From: Nitrospira sp.
Lineage (GTDB): Bacteria > Nitrospirota > Nitrospiria > Nitrospirales > Nitrospiraceae
DNA: 64,000 bases
Assembly (NCBI GenBank): GCA_030123565.1
Contig: CP126122.1
Span: 3,486,800-3,550,799 of the forward strand
Direction of reading: 5' to 3'
Shown: in pieces, positions 53,226 through 62,459 of the stretch
How positions within the stretch are numbered: position 1 is the first letter of the stretch
Layout: every line of letters starts with the position of its first letter
Translations under genes and position numbers: made by a program
The notes under the pieces: generated by a model
Seen by the model: the letters and a program-made list of their open reading frames with translations, nothing else
Databases searched by the model: none
Told to the model about the DNA's origin: nothing

Positions 53226-54317
53226 CTATGATCGAAAACAGGCCCCAAAGCGATTGTTCAGGACATCCTGCAACTGAAAACGTTCCTGCGTCACGAAGCC
53301 GCGATAATCCTGTGGCTTGGCCATGACGAGATCGACGACGCAACAGAGCGATGAGGCGGTCGTGACCTGAATGGCGGACCAGAGGCGGCCCAGAATCCTC
53401 CGCGGATACACCTTTTTCACATAGGTCTCCTCGAACAGCTCTCCCTGCCTCATGCCGGTCACGGCGGCGTAAATCAACACCACATCCTGGTGAGTCTGCG
53501 GGATCGCCCGCTCCAGAATGCGTTTGAGTGTCTCCCGATCCTCATTCAACTTGAGATCCTTCATGAGGAAATGGATTTTCTCGCAATGGCCGGGGTACCG
53601 CAGGGTCTTATAGTTCATGGTGCGGACCCGCCCACAGTACGTGTCCGCCAGGGTGCCCAATCCGCCGGAGGTGTTGAAAGCTTCATAGAGCAGGCCGTCC
53701 AGTTCGACCGTTTCATACCCTTCGAGCGGTTGTAGTTGGACTTCCTGGCCGCTTTCGATCCCGACACAGACATTTCCGTACTCGTTGATCAGCCCGTCGG
53801 TGGACCAGGTGAGGGAATACTTCAAGACGTTGCTCGGATGGACCGGCAAGGCGCCGACCCGCATCTTTACGCTGTCGATGGATTCGAAGTGCCCGATGAG
53901 GTCGTTGGTGACGATGCTGATGAACCCTGGCGCGAGTCCGCATTGCGGAATGAACGCCCGGTCCGCCCCCTCACTGATGGCCCTGACGCGGCCGGTCACG
54001 GTCACGTCTTCGGTCAGGTCGAAATAGTGGAGGTGATGGGCGCGCGCGATTTCCGCGACGGTCGGATTGCAGAAATAGGGGAGACTGGAGACGACCGCGT
54101 GGAACCGGTGGGAGGTGACATAGTCTGCAACCAGGTCGGCCCGGCGCACATCGAGCGCACAGGGCGTGACCCCCGTCAGCGACAACTCATCCACCAGCCG
54201 CTTGGGCGCATCCAGAGTCAGGTCCCCTAAGTGAATCCGGTACTGCTCTTGGGTTGAAAGCAGCCCCGCCACCAGGGAACCGATTTTTCCCGCTCCGAGT
54301 ACCAGCACCTGAGGCAT
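53226..54317 (-). CDS. Saccharopine dehydrogenase (glutamate-forming type)
   Basis: The protein has 363 residues and GAGGTGACGG before the ATG. The N-terminal Rossmann motif [13 protein letters not shown] is followed by [30 protein letters not shown] and [24 protein letters not shown], typical of LYS9/AASS-type saccharopine dehydrogenase. It converts saccharopine to 2-aminoadipate semialdehyde plus glutamate. The next gene makes the dehydrogenase for that semialdehyde. A lysine-ketoglutarate reductase is not encoded nearby; it may lie elsewhere. Confidence 0.9.
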   Translation of the reverse strand: MPQVLVLGAGKIGSLVAGLLSTQEQYRIHLGDLTLDAPKRLVDELSLTGVTPCALDVRRADLVADYVTSHRFHAVVSSLPYFCNPTVAEIARAHHLHYFDLTEDVTVTGRVRAISEGADRAFIPQCGLAPGFISIVTNDLIGHFESIDSVKMRVGALPVHPSNVLKYSLTWSTDGLINEYGNVCVGIESGQEVQLQPLEGYETVELDGLLYEAFNTSGGLGTLADTYCGRVRTMNYKTLRYPGHCEKIHFLMKDLKLNEDRETLKRILERAIPQTHQDVVLIYAAVTGMRQGELFEETYVKKVYPRRILGRLWSAIQVTTASSLCCVVDLVMAKPQDYRGFVTQERFQLQDVLNNRFGACFRS

Positions 54318-54417
54318 CCGTCACCTCGGGGTCATTATACTCCTTCGGAACGGACGAGAGGATTTTTCAGCGAAACTGTGCCACAGATGAACACAAGGGG
54401 GTTCAGGAGGACGTCGC

Positions 54418-55173
54418 TTAGGACGATGCCTGACGAGGACTGGCGGGAGTAATCAGCACCGACGATTTCGAAGAGGTTTGGTTGTCCATCGCCTCGAACA
54501 GGAGGCAACATTTGAGGCGGCCGCAGACGCCGAGGAGCTTGGGATCATCGACCGGAAGGCCGAGTACGCGGGCCTGCTTGACGGTCACGGGCTTGACCTC
54601 GGTGAGAAAGCTGGCGCAGCACAGCACGAGGCCACAGGTGTCGATCCCACCCAATCGGCTTGCTTCGTCACGAACCCCCACCTGGCGCATTTCAATTCGA
54701 CCGCCGAATCGGCGCGCCAACCGGCGGACCAATTCCCGAAAATCGATCCGATCCTCCGCCGTATAGACAAAGGTCATCTGCCGGCGATGGAACGAGCAGA
54801 ACACTTCCACCAGCTTCATCTTCAATCCGAGCGCCGCCGCCTGTTCCCGGCAGGCCTTTATCCCTTCCGAAGCCAACCGCTCATACCGATCGATCGCCGC
54901 GTCGTCTTCACTGGTCGCTTTCCGGACGATCGGCTGCATCACGCGCATGGGAGGGATAAAGGGCATGAGCTGAGGGACCCCGTAGACCACCCCGTAGCTC
55001 AATTCACCACCGACATCGAGCAGCACCCGGTCCCCGGCTGCAAGAACTGCCTCCCCGGCATCGAATTTCTTGACCTCACCGCGATCACGGATCTTCACCC
55101 CCACGATCCGGGCAGCGGAGGGATAGGGCTGAGCAAGCTCGTGGGCAAGTAATGTATCGACCATGAACGGCAT
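54418..55173 (-). CDS. PSP1/YaaT-like protein
   Basis: The protein has 251 residues; an internal ATG at 55164 would shorten it by three. It shows the PSP1 C-terminal domain: KLVEVFCSFHRRQMTFVYTAE, RIEMRQVGVRDEASRLGG, CGLVLCCASF and CGRLKCCLLFEAM. The cysteine clusters may hold an Fe-S cluster; relatives (YaaT with YlbF and YmcA) do so in Bacillus and affect RNA processing and sporulation. No partner gene is adjacent. Confidence 0.85.
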   Translation of the reverse strand: MPFMVDTLLAHELAQPYPSAARIVGVKIRDRGEVKKFDAGEAVLAAGDRVLLDVGGELSYGVVYGVPQLMPFIPPMRVMQPIVRKATSEDDAAIDRYERLASEGIKACREQAAALGLKMKLVEVFCSFHRRQMTFVYTAEDRIDFRELVRRLARRFGGRIEMRQVGVRDEASRLGGIDTCGLVLCCASFLTEVKPVTVKQARVLGLPVDDPKLLGVCGRLKCCLLFEAMDNQTSSKSSVLITPASPRQASS

Positions 55174-55332
55174 GATACACCATCGGATCTTTCAATTGGA
55201 ATCCTCAGCGCCGATCTCTCACAGTCAAAAACCCTGACAGGCCAAAACATTCGTTGGAGCATTTTTAATGCCACGAATTTTCTAAGCTACTGATAAGAAT
55301 GAATTTTTTAATGGGAAGACGAAAGAAAGAAT

Positions 55333-55644
55333 ATGTTAGGCTACTCAGAAACAGGACAGCCACCCAGAGTCAGCCATCGATGCAAGAGTGAGGGCACGGT
55401 GCGAATACCAAACAAGGTCATCCTTCCATTCGGGTACCACATTACCGTCCGGCAGGTGACGGATTCGGAAATGGACCGCCAGGACGCCAATGCAGACGGG
55501 ATTTGGAACAACGAAACCAAAACCATCTATATCCGCAAACGACTCCCCGTCACACGCCGGAGGTATATCCTTGCCCACGAGCTGGGCCATGCATGGCTGG
55601 ACTGGCAGCACCGTTATCTGGATGATGGAAAGGCCCGCACGTGA
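55333..55644 (+). CDS. ImmA/IrrE-like zinc metallopeptidase domain protein
   Basis: The protein has 103 residues. The zinc motif HELGH is in YILAHELGHAWLDW, preceded by TKTIYIRKRLPVTRRR, as in ImmA/IrrE-type peptidases, but it is short and lacks the usual C-terminal part with the third ligand. A partner HTH repressor is not adjacent. The upstream sequence (55174-55332) is AT-rich. The frame may start later than 55333, since no ribosome-binding site is clear beyond AAAGAAAGA. Confidence 0.65.
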   Translation: MLGYSETGQPPRVSHRCKSEGTVRIPNKVILPFGYHITVRQVTDSEMDRQDANADGIWNNETKTIYIRKRLPVTRRRYILAHELGHAWLDWQHRYLDDGKART

Positions 55645-55650
55645 GGCAAC

Positions 55651-56136
55651 CTACTTGCCGGATCGGCCTCGCTCGAGGCGGATGATGTGGTTCCACTCCG
55701 CTCCTCGCACCGGCTGAACCGAGAGTCGTGATCCCTTTCGAAGCAATTCCATTCCCTTCAACCCTGCCTGCCCCCGCAGCAGATCCAACGACAGCGGTGT
55801 CGTGAATTTGCGGACAAATCGGATGTCCACCACATCCCAGCGAGGCTGCGCAGGATCGCTGTCCGGATCGTAGTGCCTGTCCCGCTTATCAAACTGAGTG
55901 GCATCGGGATAGGCGGTTTTCACCACTTCGGCAATGCCCACCACGGACGGGGGATCCGCATTACTGTGATAGAACAACACCTGATCCCCCACCTTCATCG
56001 CACGCATGAAGTTGCGGGCCTGGTAGTTCCGCACCCCGTCCCACGACGTGGTCTGTTTCGGTGACCGGGAGAGATCGTCGATCGAGAACGCTTCGGGCTC
56101 CGATTTCATCAACCAATAGTGCCGTCCATCCGCCAT
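55651..56136 (-). CDS. EVE-domain protein
   Basis: The protein has 161 residues. It begins YWLMKSEPEAFSIDDL and has WDGVRNYQARNFMRAM, GDQVLFYHSNADPPSVVGIAEV and FDKRDRHYDP, all diagnostic of the EVE/PUA-like fold that reads modified bases in DNA or RNA. It is a stand-alone, full-length EVE protein. It ends seven bases from the convergent metallopeptidase gene. Confidence 0.92.
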   Translation of the reverse strand: MADGRHYWLMKSEPEAFSIDDLSRSPKQTTSWDGVRNYQARNFMRAMKVGDQVLFYHSNADPPSVVGIAEVVKTAYPDATQFDKRDRHYDPDSDPAQPRWDVVDIRFVRKFTTPLSLDLLRGQAGLKGMELLRKGSRLSVQPVRGAEWNHIIRLERGRSGK

Positions 56137-56215
56137 GATTCCTCCTGAACGCTTGGTGTCTCGAAAAGCCCAGTGTATGCTGACACCCTATCGAACCTGT
56201 CAACCAGGAGTTTCT

Positions 56216-57028
56216 ATGGACCTCACCCCCCTGTGGTTCGGCGTCTACAAGCTCGTGAAACATCTGTTGTATCCGTTATCCTGGATCACCATCGCGGGGC
56301 TGCTGACCCTGTTGACCGCATGGCTCCCGGTGACACCCAGACGCACCACGTGGGTCAGGCGATTCGCCTTCTGCACGCTGCTGCTCCTGTTGCTGAGCTC
56401 CACACCGCTCCTCTCCGCCATGTACATTGCGCTGCTCGAAGAATGGTATCCGCCCTTCCGGGCCACCTCCACCTCGAAGTTCGACGCCGTCGTCGTGCTG
56501 GCGGGAGGCGTCTTTACGAAGGGGTCGCTCCGGCCGGCGGACGATGTCTCGGATGCCTCGCGGCAACGCACGACTTGCGGCGTAGACCTGTGGCGCCAAG
56601 GCCTTGCTCCGAAGCTGCTACTCACCGGTGGAGACGCCACCGTGTTTCGGGTCGGAACCTTGGAATCCCACGAGATGAAACGGTGGGCCCAACGTCTCGG
56701 TGTGCCGGAATCGGCCATCCTCATCGATGAGAAGTCCCGCACCACCTATGAAAACGCCGTCCAGAGCAAGGCTCTCCTGGGGTCCGGGCATATCCTCTTG
56801 GTGACCGCCGCCTACCACCTTCCCCGCGCGGTGGGCCTGTTCGAAAAACAAGGCTTCGTCGTGACGCCTGCCGCCTGCGGCTATGAAGCAAAACATACCC
56901 CTCGACAGACCTGGGAACAGAAGACCCTCTTCGATTTCCTCCCCACCTCCAAAGCCTTGCTCGTCACCACACAGGCCGTCGACGAACTCGCCGGCATCAT
57001 GGTCTATTGGATCGCCGGGAAGTGGTAA
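56216..57028 (+). CDS. YdcF/ElyC-family membrane protein (DUF218)
   Basis: The protein has 270 residues from the ATG at 56216, which has AGGAG upstream; the longer frame lacks a site. Two N-terminal membrane helices (LLYPLSWITIAGLLTLLTAWL and FCTLLLLLLSSTPLLSAMYIAL) precede a DUF218 domain with DAVVVLAGGVF, LLLTGGD, TYENAVQSKALL and LLVTAAYHLPRAVGL. In E. coli ElyC supports peptidoglycan and envelope integrity, possibly through undecaprenyl-phosphate metabolism. The domain should face the periplasm. Confidence 0.85.
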   Translation: MDLTPLWFGVYKLVKHLLYPLSWITIAGLLTLLTAWLPVTPRRTTWVRRFAFCTLLLLLLSSTPLLSAMYIALLEEWYPPFRATSTSKFDAVVVLAGGVFTKGSLRPADDVSDASRQRTTCGVDLWRQGLAPKLLLTGGDATVFRVGTLESHEMKRWAQRLGVPESAILIDEKSRTTYENAVQSKALLGSGHILLVTAAYHLPRAVGLFEKQGFVVTPAACGYEAKHTPRQTWEQKTLFDFLPTSKALLVTTQAVDELAGIMVYWIAGKW

Positions 57029-57041
57029 GGCCTGTGACCCG

Positions 57042-58214
57042 TCAGTGAGCCGACTCCAAGCGATAGACCCCTCCCCCATGGTCCACCACATAGAGTTCAC
57101 CCGCTTCATCTTCTCCAAAGGACGAGATCCGAAGACCTGACCGCAGCAGGACCTGCGGCCCTCCATTCACGCGCGGCTGGGCGCCAGCTTCCAGCCGCGC
57201 GCCGAAAATTTCTCCGCTGCAGTAATCTCCGTAGACATATAGGCCCTTGAGCGCTGGCCGGCTCGGCCCCCGATAGACATACCCGCCGGTAATCGAACAG
57301 CGTCCCGCCTCATGCCCGTATTCGAGAATCGGAAGTTGAAGCCCCGGCCTGTCGCAGCCCGTTTGAGGAGAAAAACAATGCCGTCCCTCCATCAGGCGCC
57401 AGCCATAGTTTCCCCCCCGCACCACCAGGTCCACTTCTTCCCATAAATACTGTCCCACATCACCAACCCACAAGGAGCCGGTCTCGCGGTCGAACGAGAA
57501 ACGCCAGGGATTACGAAGACCGATCGCATAGATCTCCGGGCGGCCGCCGCCTGAGGCATAGGGATTGTCGGCAGGAATCGCATAGGGCTCACCTCGATTC
57601 ACATCGAGACGGAGAATCTTCCCCAACAGTTCGTTCGGATTCTGGCCGCGATCATCCGGATCGCCGCGCCCGCCCCCGTCGCCTCGCCCGATGTAGAGCG
57701 TCCCGTCGGGGCTGAAGGCGATCATGCCCCCGTTGTGATTGGCGAAGGGTTGCGGCACGACCATGAGCCGGCGCTCCTGTCGATCCGCCTGATCGGCTTG
57801 GGAGCCCCGTCGATATTCAGCCACCACGGTCGCACCATCCGGCTGCCTGGTATAACTCACGAACAGACGCCCATTACGCGCATAGTCCGGATGAAAGGCC
57901 AGCCCGAGCAATCCCCGTTCTCCTCCGGCCAGCACCAGGTTGCTGATGTCGAGAAAGGGGGCGGGCTGCAAGGTCCCCTGCGACAGGAGACAGATCCGGC
58001 CACCCTGCTCGACGATGAACAGGCGGCCACTGCCGTCTCCCGCATGGGTGACATAGAGGGGCTGGACCAATCCCGCAGTCACGATCGGCGTCACGGCAAG
58101 CATCGGCAGGCCGTCGGATCGAGGCTGGGTCTGTCCTTCAACGGGAGCCGTCCCAGCCAAAAAGATCAAGGCCGGCAGGGCCAGACGGAGCAGTCGTGCC
58201 CCTCTCTCCCGCAT
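57042..58214 (-). CDS. PQQ-type soluble sugar dehydrogenase-like protein
   Basis: The protein has 390 residues with a signal peptide (LLRLALPALIFLAGTAP). It has the glucose/sorbosone-dehydrogenase beta-propeller segments: RLFIVEQGGRI, GGERGLLGLAFHPDY, NHNGGMIAFSPDGTLYIGRGDGG, RNPWRFSFDRETGSLWVGDVGQ and RGGNYGW. These enzymes oxidise aldoses in the periplasm using PQQ and calcium. Whether the host makes PQQ is not visible here. Its stop is 14 bases from the convergent ydcF-like gene, and the next minus-strand gene upstream ends three bases before its start. Confidence 0.88.
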   Translation of the reverse strand: MRERGARLLRLALPALIFLAGTAPVEGQTQPRSDGLPMLAVTPIVTAGLVQPLYVTHAGDGSGRLFIVEQGGRICLLSQGTLQPAPFLDISNLVLAGGERGLLGLAFHPDYARNGRLFVSYTRQPDGATVVAEYRRGSQADQADRQERRLMVVPQPFANHNGGMIAFSPDGTLYIGRGDGGGRGDPDDRGQNPNELLGKILRLDVNRGEPYAIPADNPYASGGGRPEIYAIGLRNPWRFSFDRETGSLWVGDVGQYLWEEVDLVVRGGNYGWRLMEGRHCFSPQTGCDRPGLQLPILEYGHEAGRCSITGGYVYRGPSRPALKGLYVYGDYCSGEIFGARLEAGAQPRVNGGPQVLLRSGLRISSFGEDEAGELYVVDHGGGVYRLESAH

Positions 58215-58216
58215 GG

Positions 58217-58588
58217 TCAGTCTCCGTTCGGCTCCTGTTCGAGATAGTCAATCACGGATGCGTAGGTCAATTCGCGAATGCGCACCTTGGAAGAACCGGG
58301 CGGGCCGAGGTTGCTCTCAAGCCAAACCCGCTCGGCGATCTGGGCACGAGCCTCGTTGCAGCGCCGCCACATCTCATGCAGCAATTCGATCGGCAATCCG
58401 ACTTGCACGCCTTCCGACTCGATGCGGTCGTCTAAAATCGCCAGCAAGTCGGCGATGGCATGGTCCGGCTGGTAGGGCGGCACGGAGAAGCCGAAGGCCT
58501 GCTGAGCCTGCGACTCTTGTCGAGCCTGCTCGACCAGATCCTGCATGTACTCTTTCAACAATCCGATGATGTGGCCGGACAAACGCAT
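58217..58588 (-). CDS. Hypothetical protein
   Basis: It has about 123 residues from the ATG at 58588; an ATG at 58630 would add 14, and neither has a clear ribosome-binding site. The protein is mostly helical (HIIGLLKEYMQDLVEQARQE, LLHEMWRRCNEARAQIAERV) and soluble. It ends within three bases of the sugar dehydrogenase start, so the two are probably co-transcribed. The family is not recognised. Confidence 0.6.
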   Translation of the reverse strand: MRLSGHIIGLLKEYMQDLVEQARQESQAQQAFGFSVPPYQPDHAIADLLAILDDRIESEGVQVGLPIELLHEMWRRCNEARAQIAERVWLESNLGPPGSSKVRIRELTYASVIDYLEQEPNGD

Positions 58589-58746
58589 CGGCGACAGATT
58601 ATCCGCAACATTCCCCGCGGAGCAAGGCATGTTTCGATGGGGCCTCGGTTGACCGCCGATTCGGTGGTTCTCTATGATGGTGCTGCAAGAGCTGCGTCAG
58701 GCGCCATCGCCCATCGGATCACGCCAGGAATCGGTCATCGACGCCA

Positions 58747-59544
58747 GTGACGAACCAAACGCTCGTCGAACATTTTGAAATTTCTCTCCAGACTCCGTGC
58801 GGAGAGGTCACGACCGCCGTGGGCGTGCCGACGAGCTTCGTCCCGGTCACGGCCATCCTGCCGCTCATGCGCAGCCTCGGCGAAGAGGTCCAGACGATGG
58901 AACAGCGCCGGCTGGTCGAAGCCGGCCAGACAGTGTCCTGTCAGAAAGGTTGTGCCGCCTGTTGCAGGATGCTCGTGCCCATCTCAGCGCCTGAAGCCCT
59001 CGCGCTGGCAGACACAGTCGATCGGCTGGAGCAAAATGAACGGAATCGCCTTCTGGCAAAGATCGACCTCGCCAAGCAGCGCCTGGCGCGAGTCGGTATC
59101 TTAAACCAACTGTCCGCATTGGCCGAATCCACGGCCCCGGTCGACGATGAAGCTGTTGAGCCGTTGAATCGGGCGTACTATGCGCTCCGCATGCCCTGTC
59201 CCTTTCTGGAGAACGAGGTCTGCAGCATCTACGCAGACCGACCGGCTGCCTGCCGCGAACTGGCCGTCACGTCGCCTGCCGTAGAGTGCCAGGACATGAC
59301 CAGCGCGACGATCCGGGCTGTTCCCGTGGCCGTTCGAATCAGCACAGCCTTGAGTCTCCTCTGGGCGGAATTGACCGCGACTGCGCCCCGGCTCATTCCG
59401 CTCCCGCTGGCCGTCGACTGGGCGCAACGCCATCAAGCCGAACAGGATCGCCGATGGGCCGGCACGGACCTGTTCGAAAAGGCCCTCGACAAAATCTGGC
59501 GGTACCTCAGCCAGGAAAAGGCCCGCCGCGAGAGCGGGCAATGA
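58747..59544 (+). CDS. YkgJ-family cysteine-cluster protein
   Basis: The protein has 265 residues from a GTG at 58747, with no clear ribosome-binding site. It has the YkgJ pattern: SCQKGCAACC, then MPCPFLENEVCSIYADRPAACREL. These probably bind zinc or an Fe-S cluster. An N-terminal extension of about 60 residues precedes the cluster. It is the second YkgJ protein in the window; the C-terminal halves of the two differ. Confidence 0.75.
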   Translation: MTNQTLVEHFEISLQTPCGEVTTAVGVPTSFVPVTAILPLMRSLGEEVQTMEQRRLVEAGQTVSCQKGCAACCRMLVPISAPEALALADTVDRLEQNERNRLLAKIDLAKQRLARVGILNQLSALAESTAPVDDEAVEPLNRAYYALRMPCPFLENEVCSIYADRPAACRELAVTSPAVECQDMTSATIRAVPVAVRISTALSLLWAELTATAPRLIPLPLAVDWAQRHQAEQDRRWAGTDLFEKALDKIWRYLSQEKARRESGQ

Positions 59545-59560
59545 AGAATTAGAAATTAGG

Positions 59561-59610
59561 AATGATGAATTAGGAATTCCACCGATCAAAGCCATTCAGC
59601 ATTCATCATT
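59561..59610. repeat. AT-rich inverted repeat in the thrH leader
   Basis: AATGATGAAT (59561-59570) and ATTCATCATT (59601-59610) are perfect inverted arms. Weaker pairing extends outward, through AATTAG- and CATAATTT-type words, across nearly all of the 95-base gap before thrH. It resembles the palindromic elements at 38628 and 62409 in kind, though not in sequence. Confidence 0.4.
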
Positions 59611-59639
59611 TAACATTCATAATTTTTCGAAAGGGGCTT

Positions 59640-60257
59640 ATGCAGAATCCCGTGATTGTCTGTCTGGATCTTGAAGGCGTGCTCGTGCCGGAGATTTGGG
59701 TCAACTTTGCCGTCAAGACCGGCATCGAAGAACTCAAGATCACCACTCGTGAAATGCCGGACTACGACGCCCTGATGAAACGCCGATTGAAGATCCTTGA
59801 CCAGCATGGTTTCACGCTGCCCGACATCCAGGCCGTCATCGACGCCATGGGCCCGCTGGAAGGCGCGGCCGAGTTCGTTGCCTGGTTGCGCGAACGGACG
59901 CAGGTGATCATTCTGTCGGACACGTTTTATGAATTCGCGCTCCCCCTGATGCGCCGGCTGGGCTACCCGACGATTTTCTGCAACCAACTGGAGATCGACG
60001 CGAACGGCCGCATCGTGAACTACAAACTCCGGCAGCCGAACCAAAAGAAACATGCGGTCGCCGCACTGAAGGGTCTCAATTTCCGTGTCATGGCGGCAGG
60101 CGACGCCTACAACGACACCGCCATGTTGGGAGAAGCCCACGCCGGGTTCTTCTTCCGCCCACCCGACCATCTCCCGAAAGAGTTTCCCCAATTCCCGGTG
60201 ACGCAGACCTATGCGGAACTGCAAGCGCGCTTCGCTGAGGCGGGGGATTTCAGATAG
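59640..60257 (+). CDS. thrH: Phosphoserine/homoserine phosphotransferase ThrH-like (HAD family)
   Basis: The protein has 205 residues and AAAGGGG upstream. It has HAD motifs: CLDLEGVLVPE (nucleophile Asp in DLEG), ILSDTFYEFA (motif II), QKKHAV (motif III lysine) and AAGDAYNDTAML (motif IV). The length and the LEGVLVPEIW start fit ThrH, which removes or transfers phosphate from phosphoserine and can feed serine or threonine synthesis. General serine phosphatase (SerB) is the main alternative. Confidence 0.9.
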   Translation: MQNPVIVCLDLEGVLVPEIWVNFAVKTGIEELKITTREMPDYDALMKRRLKILDQHGFTLPDIQAVIDAMGPLEGAAEFVAWLRERTQVIILSDTFYEFALPLMRRLGYPTIFCNQLEIDANGRIVNYKLRQPNQKKHAVAALKGLNFRVMAAGDAYNDTAMLGEAHAGFFFRPPDHLPKEFPQFPVTQTYAELQARFAEAGDFR

Positions 60258-60334
60258 TTTTCAGTTCCTAAACGACTCCTCCCCTTTGTAAGGGGAGGCT
60301 GGGAGGGGTAAATGGCTGGAAGAACGGTCCAGGT

Positions 60335-61855
60335 CTAATCGCGCTCCCCGCTCACCACCTCCAACACCTTCCGTCCATACCGCTCCACCTTCACCTCGCC
60401 GATGCCTGGGATCTCCAACAGAGCGGCGATCGTCATGGGCTTGTGGCCGGCGATGGTGCGCAGGGTCTTGTCGTGAAAAATGACGAACGGCGCGACGCCC
60501 TCTTCCTCGGCGAGATCCCGACGTAGTTTGCGAAGCCGTTCAAAGAGCTGCGGGTCAACTGGAGCGGCCTTGGGAACAGCCTGGGGTTTTACCACTTTAC
60601 CAAGCTGAGGTCTCGTCGCACAGCGGTCACAGAGGCCGCAGGGCCCCAGGGCCCGTTCGGTGTCATCGCTGAAATAGTCCAAAATGGCAAGCTGCCGGCA
60701 GGTCGAGGCCGAGACATACCCAAGCAAATCCTGCAGCAACGTCTTCATACGACCGGCACGGTCCGCATTGCCCGGCTCTTTGGAGGCCTGCTGAATGAAG
60801 TATTCCTGCGTGGCCAGATCCCGTTCATGGAACAGCAACACACAGGCGGCCGGTTGCCCGTCTCGTCCGGCCCGTCCGACTTCTTGGTAGTAGGATTCCA
60901 GGCTCCCCGGAATAGCGAAATGAACGACCAGCCGGACATCCGCCTTGTCGATCCCCATACCGAACGCGTTCGTCGCAACCAGAACGCGAACGGTTCCCAG
61001 ACGAAACTCATCATGAACCAGCCGCCGCTCCTCATCGGAGAGACCGGCATGGTAGTACCTGACCGAACGATGCGACCGGCCCAGCCAGGCCGCCACCTCC
61101 TCGACCGCACGGCGCGTGGCGCAATAGACCAGGACCGAGCCTGCCTCGTGATCGCGCACCAGACGGTCCAACTCCGTGAGCTTCTCCTGCCGTGAACCGC
61201 AGGGACGGACGGAAAGAGCGAGGTTGGCCCGGCGAAAACCCGTGACCAACCGAAGGGGATCACGCAACGACAACCGATCGCACAGATCTGCCTGCACCCG
61301 CGCCGTCGCCGTGGCGGTCAGGGCGAGGCAGGGCGGACTGTCGAGTTCCCGGCGCAGGCGACCGATCTTCAGATAATCGGGCCTGAAGTCATGGCCCCAC
61401 TGGGAAATGCAGTGCGCTTCGTCCACTACCAGCAGCGAGACCCAGAGCGACCGCAGGAGCCGGAGGAACCGCTCGTGCTGCATCCGTTCCGGCGCCAGGT
61501 AGAGCAATTGAAGCCGTCGCAGTTTGAGATCCAGCACCACACGGTCCCGTTCCTGCTCGGAAAGGCCGGAGTGGAACGATGCCGCCGCGATCTTCCGCTG
61601 CTTCAAACCCTCCACCTGGTCTTGCATCAACGCGATCAGCGGAGAAATCACCAGCGTCAACCCCGGCAGGACCGTCGCCGGCAATTGGTAACAGAGCGAC
61701 TTCCCTTGACCCGTCGGCATGACCGCCATCGCGTCGCGGCGGGACAATACCGCCTCGATCACCTCCCGCTGACCTGGTCGGAAGGATGAAAAGCCGAACT
61801 GTCTGCTGAGCTGGTTGTTCAGATCATCCACGGTGAGAATGCGCGAACGAAACAA
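60335..61855 (-). CDS. recQ: ATP-dependent DNA helicase RecQ
   Basis: The protein has 506 residues, shorter than E. coli RecQ (609). It has SF2 helicase motifs: MPTGQGKSLCYQLPA (Walker A), VDEAHCISQWGHDFRPDY (DEAH), LTATAT, ATNAFGMGIDKADVR and QEVGRAGRDG. A zinc-binding region (CGLCDRC, C-rich after SASTCRQ) follows, and a compact C-terminal HRDC-like helical segment ends the protein (about 430-506). The RQC winged-helix domain appears shortened. The start is uncertain: a TTG at 61855 or a GTG at 61831, neither with a ribosome-binding site. Confidence 0.93.
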   Translation of the reverse strand: MFRSRILTVDDLNNQLSRQFGFSSFRPGQREVIEAVLSRRDAMAVMPTGQGKSLCYQLPATVLPGLTLVISPLIALMQDQVEGLKQRKIAAASFHSGLSEQERDRVVLDLKLRRLQLLYLAPERMQHERFLRLLRSLWVSLLVVDEAHCISQWGHDFRPDYLKIGRLRRELDSPPCLALTATATARVQADLCDRLSLRDPLRLVTGFRRANLALSVRPCGSRQEKLTELDRLVRDHEAGSVLVYCATRRAVEEVAAWLGRSHRSVRYYHAGLSDEERRLVHDEFRLGTVRVLVATNAFGMGIDKADVRLVVHFAIPGSLESYYQEVGRAGRDGQPAACVLLFHERDLATQEYFIQQASKEPGNADRAGRMKTLLQDLLGYVSASTCRQLAILDYFSDDTERALGPCGLCDRCATRPQLGKVVKPQAVPKAAPVDPQLFERLRKLRRDLAEEEGVAPFVIFHDKTLRTIAGHKPMTIAALLEIPGIGEVKVERYGRKVLEVVSGERD

Positions 61856-61861
61856 AAGAAA

Positions 61862-61886
61862 CCCCGCCGGGGATCTCCCGGCGGGG
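61862..61886 (-). terminator. Intrinsic terminator upstream of recQ
   Basis: CCCCGCCGGG (61862-61871) pairs perfectly with 61877-61886. On the minus strand the hairpin is followed by TTTCTTTTGTTTC. It should end the transcript of the small exported protein gene at 61950-62378 just before recQ. Confidence 0.75.
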
Positions 61887-61949
61887 CACTTGCGTCGAGG
61901 CAGACAGGGGATCCTCCCTCACACCTCTGGTTTCTCTTACTGACCTGCC

Positions 61950-62378
61950 TTATGGCGCCACGTAGCTCCCATACTTGGGCACAGTCTCGCAGCCAGGTCC
62001 CTGCCCTTGATTGGCCTTACAGAGGTAGTTCAGGGCCCCCTGAGCGGACAAGCGGGCTTCTTTGTGCAACCGCGCCTTGCCATAGTCCACCGCCAGGGTC
62101 AACTGGCGGATCGCGTCGGAACCGGCTCCGCCGGACTGCGCCTTGCTGAGCCCGTCTTGCAATTTCGCCGTCGCGCTGTCGATCACCGTCACATCAGAGC
62201 CCCATCGCTTGGTGACATCGACGGTCGAACGCCTGCCGAGCCCCGGCGCATCGGTCAACTCGACGATGGCATCGTTCACCGCCTGAATGGCGTCCGCGAC
62301 CTGAGCCTGCGCGGCGATCGGCATGCTGCCGATCGCCAGCGCCGCCACGCCCAGCGTCACTGTTAACATTTTTTTCAT
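61950..62378 (-). CDS. Small exported protein of unknown function
   Basis: The protein has 142 residues from the ATG at 62378, which follows AAGGAGACC. A signal peptide (MLTVTLGVAALAIGSMPIAAQAQ) is clear. The mature part is helical (VADAIQAVNDAIVELTDA, DSATAKLQDGLSKA, AIRQLTLAVDYGKARLHKEARL) and ends with two cysteines that may pair. It resembles helical periplasmic bundle proteins; no known family. It has its own terminator and lies upstream of recQ on the same strand. Confidence 0.75.
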   Translation of the reverse strand: MKKMLTVTLGVAALAIGSMPIAAQAQVADAIQAVNDAIVELTDAPGLGRRSTVDVTKRWGSDVTVIDSATAKLQDGLSKAQSGGAGSDAIRQLTLAVDYGKARLHKEARLSAQGALNYLCKANQGQGPGCETVPKYGSYVAP

Positions 62379-62408
62379 AGTGGTCTCCTTCTTCTGACTA
62401 AAGCCGTC

Positions 62409-62455
62409 AGCGATCAGCAAGGAAGCTGTCGGCTGAAAGCTGTAAGCTGATCGCT
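62409..62455. repeat. Inverted repeat between porin and exported-protein genes
   Basis: AGCGATCAGC (62409-62418) and GCTGATCGCT (62446-62455) are a perfect 10-bp inverted repeat. The 27-base centre is built from more AGC/GCT words (AGCTGTCGGCTGAAAGCTG). It begins 30 bases from the small exported gene and ends five bases from the porin stop, and could fold as the porin 3' hairpin. Confidence 0.5.
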
Positions 62456-62459
62456 TCCC

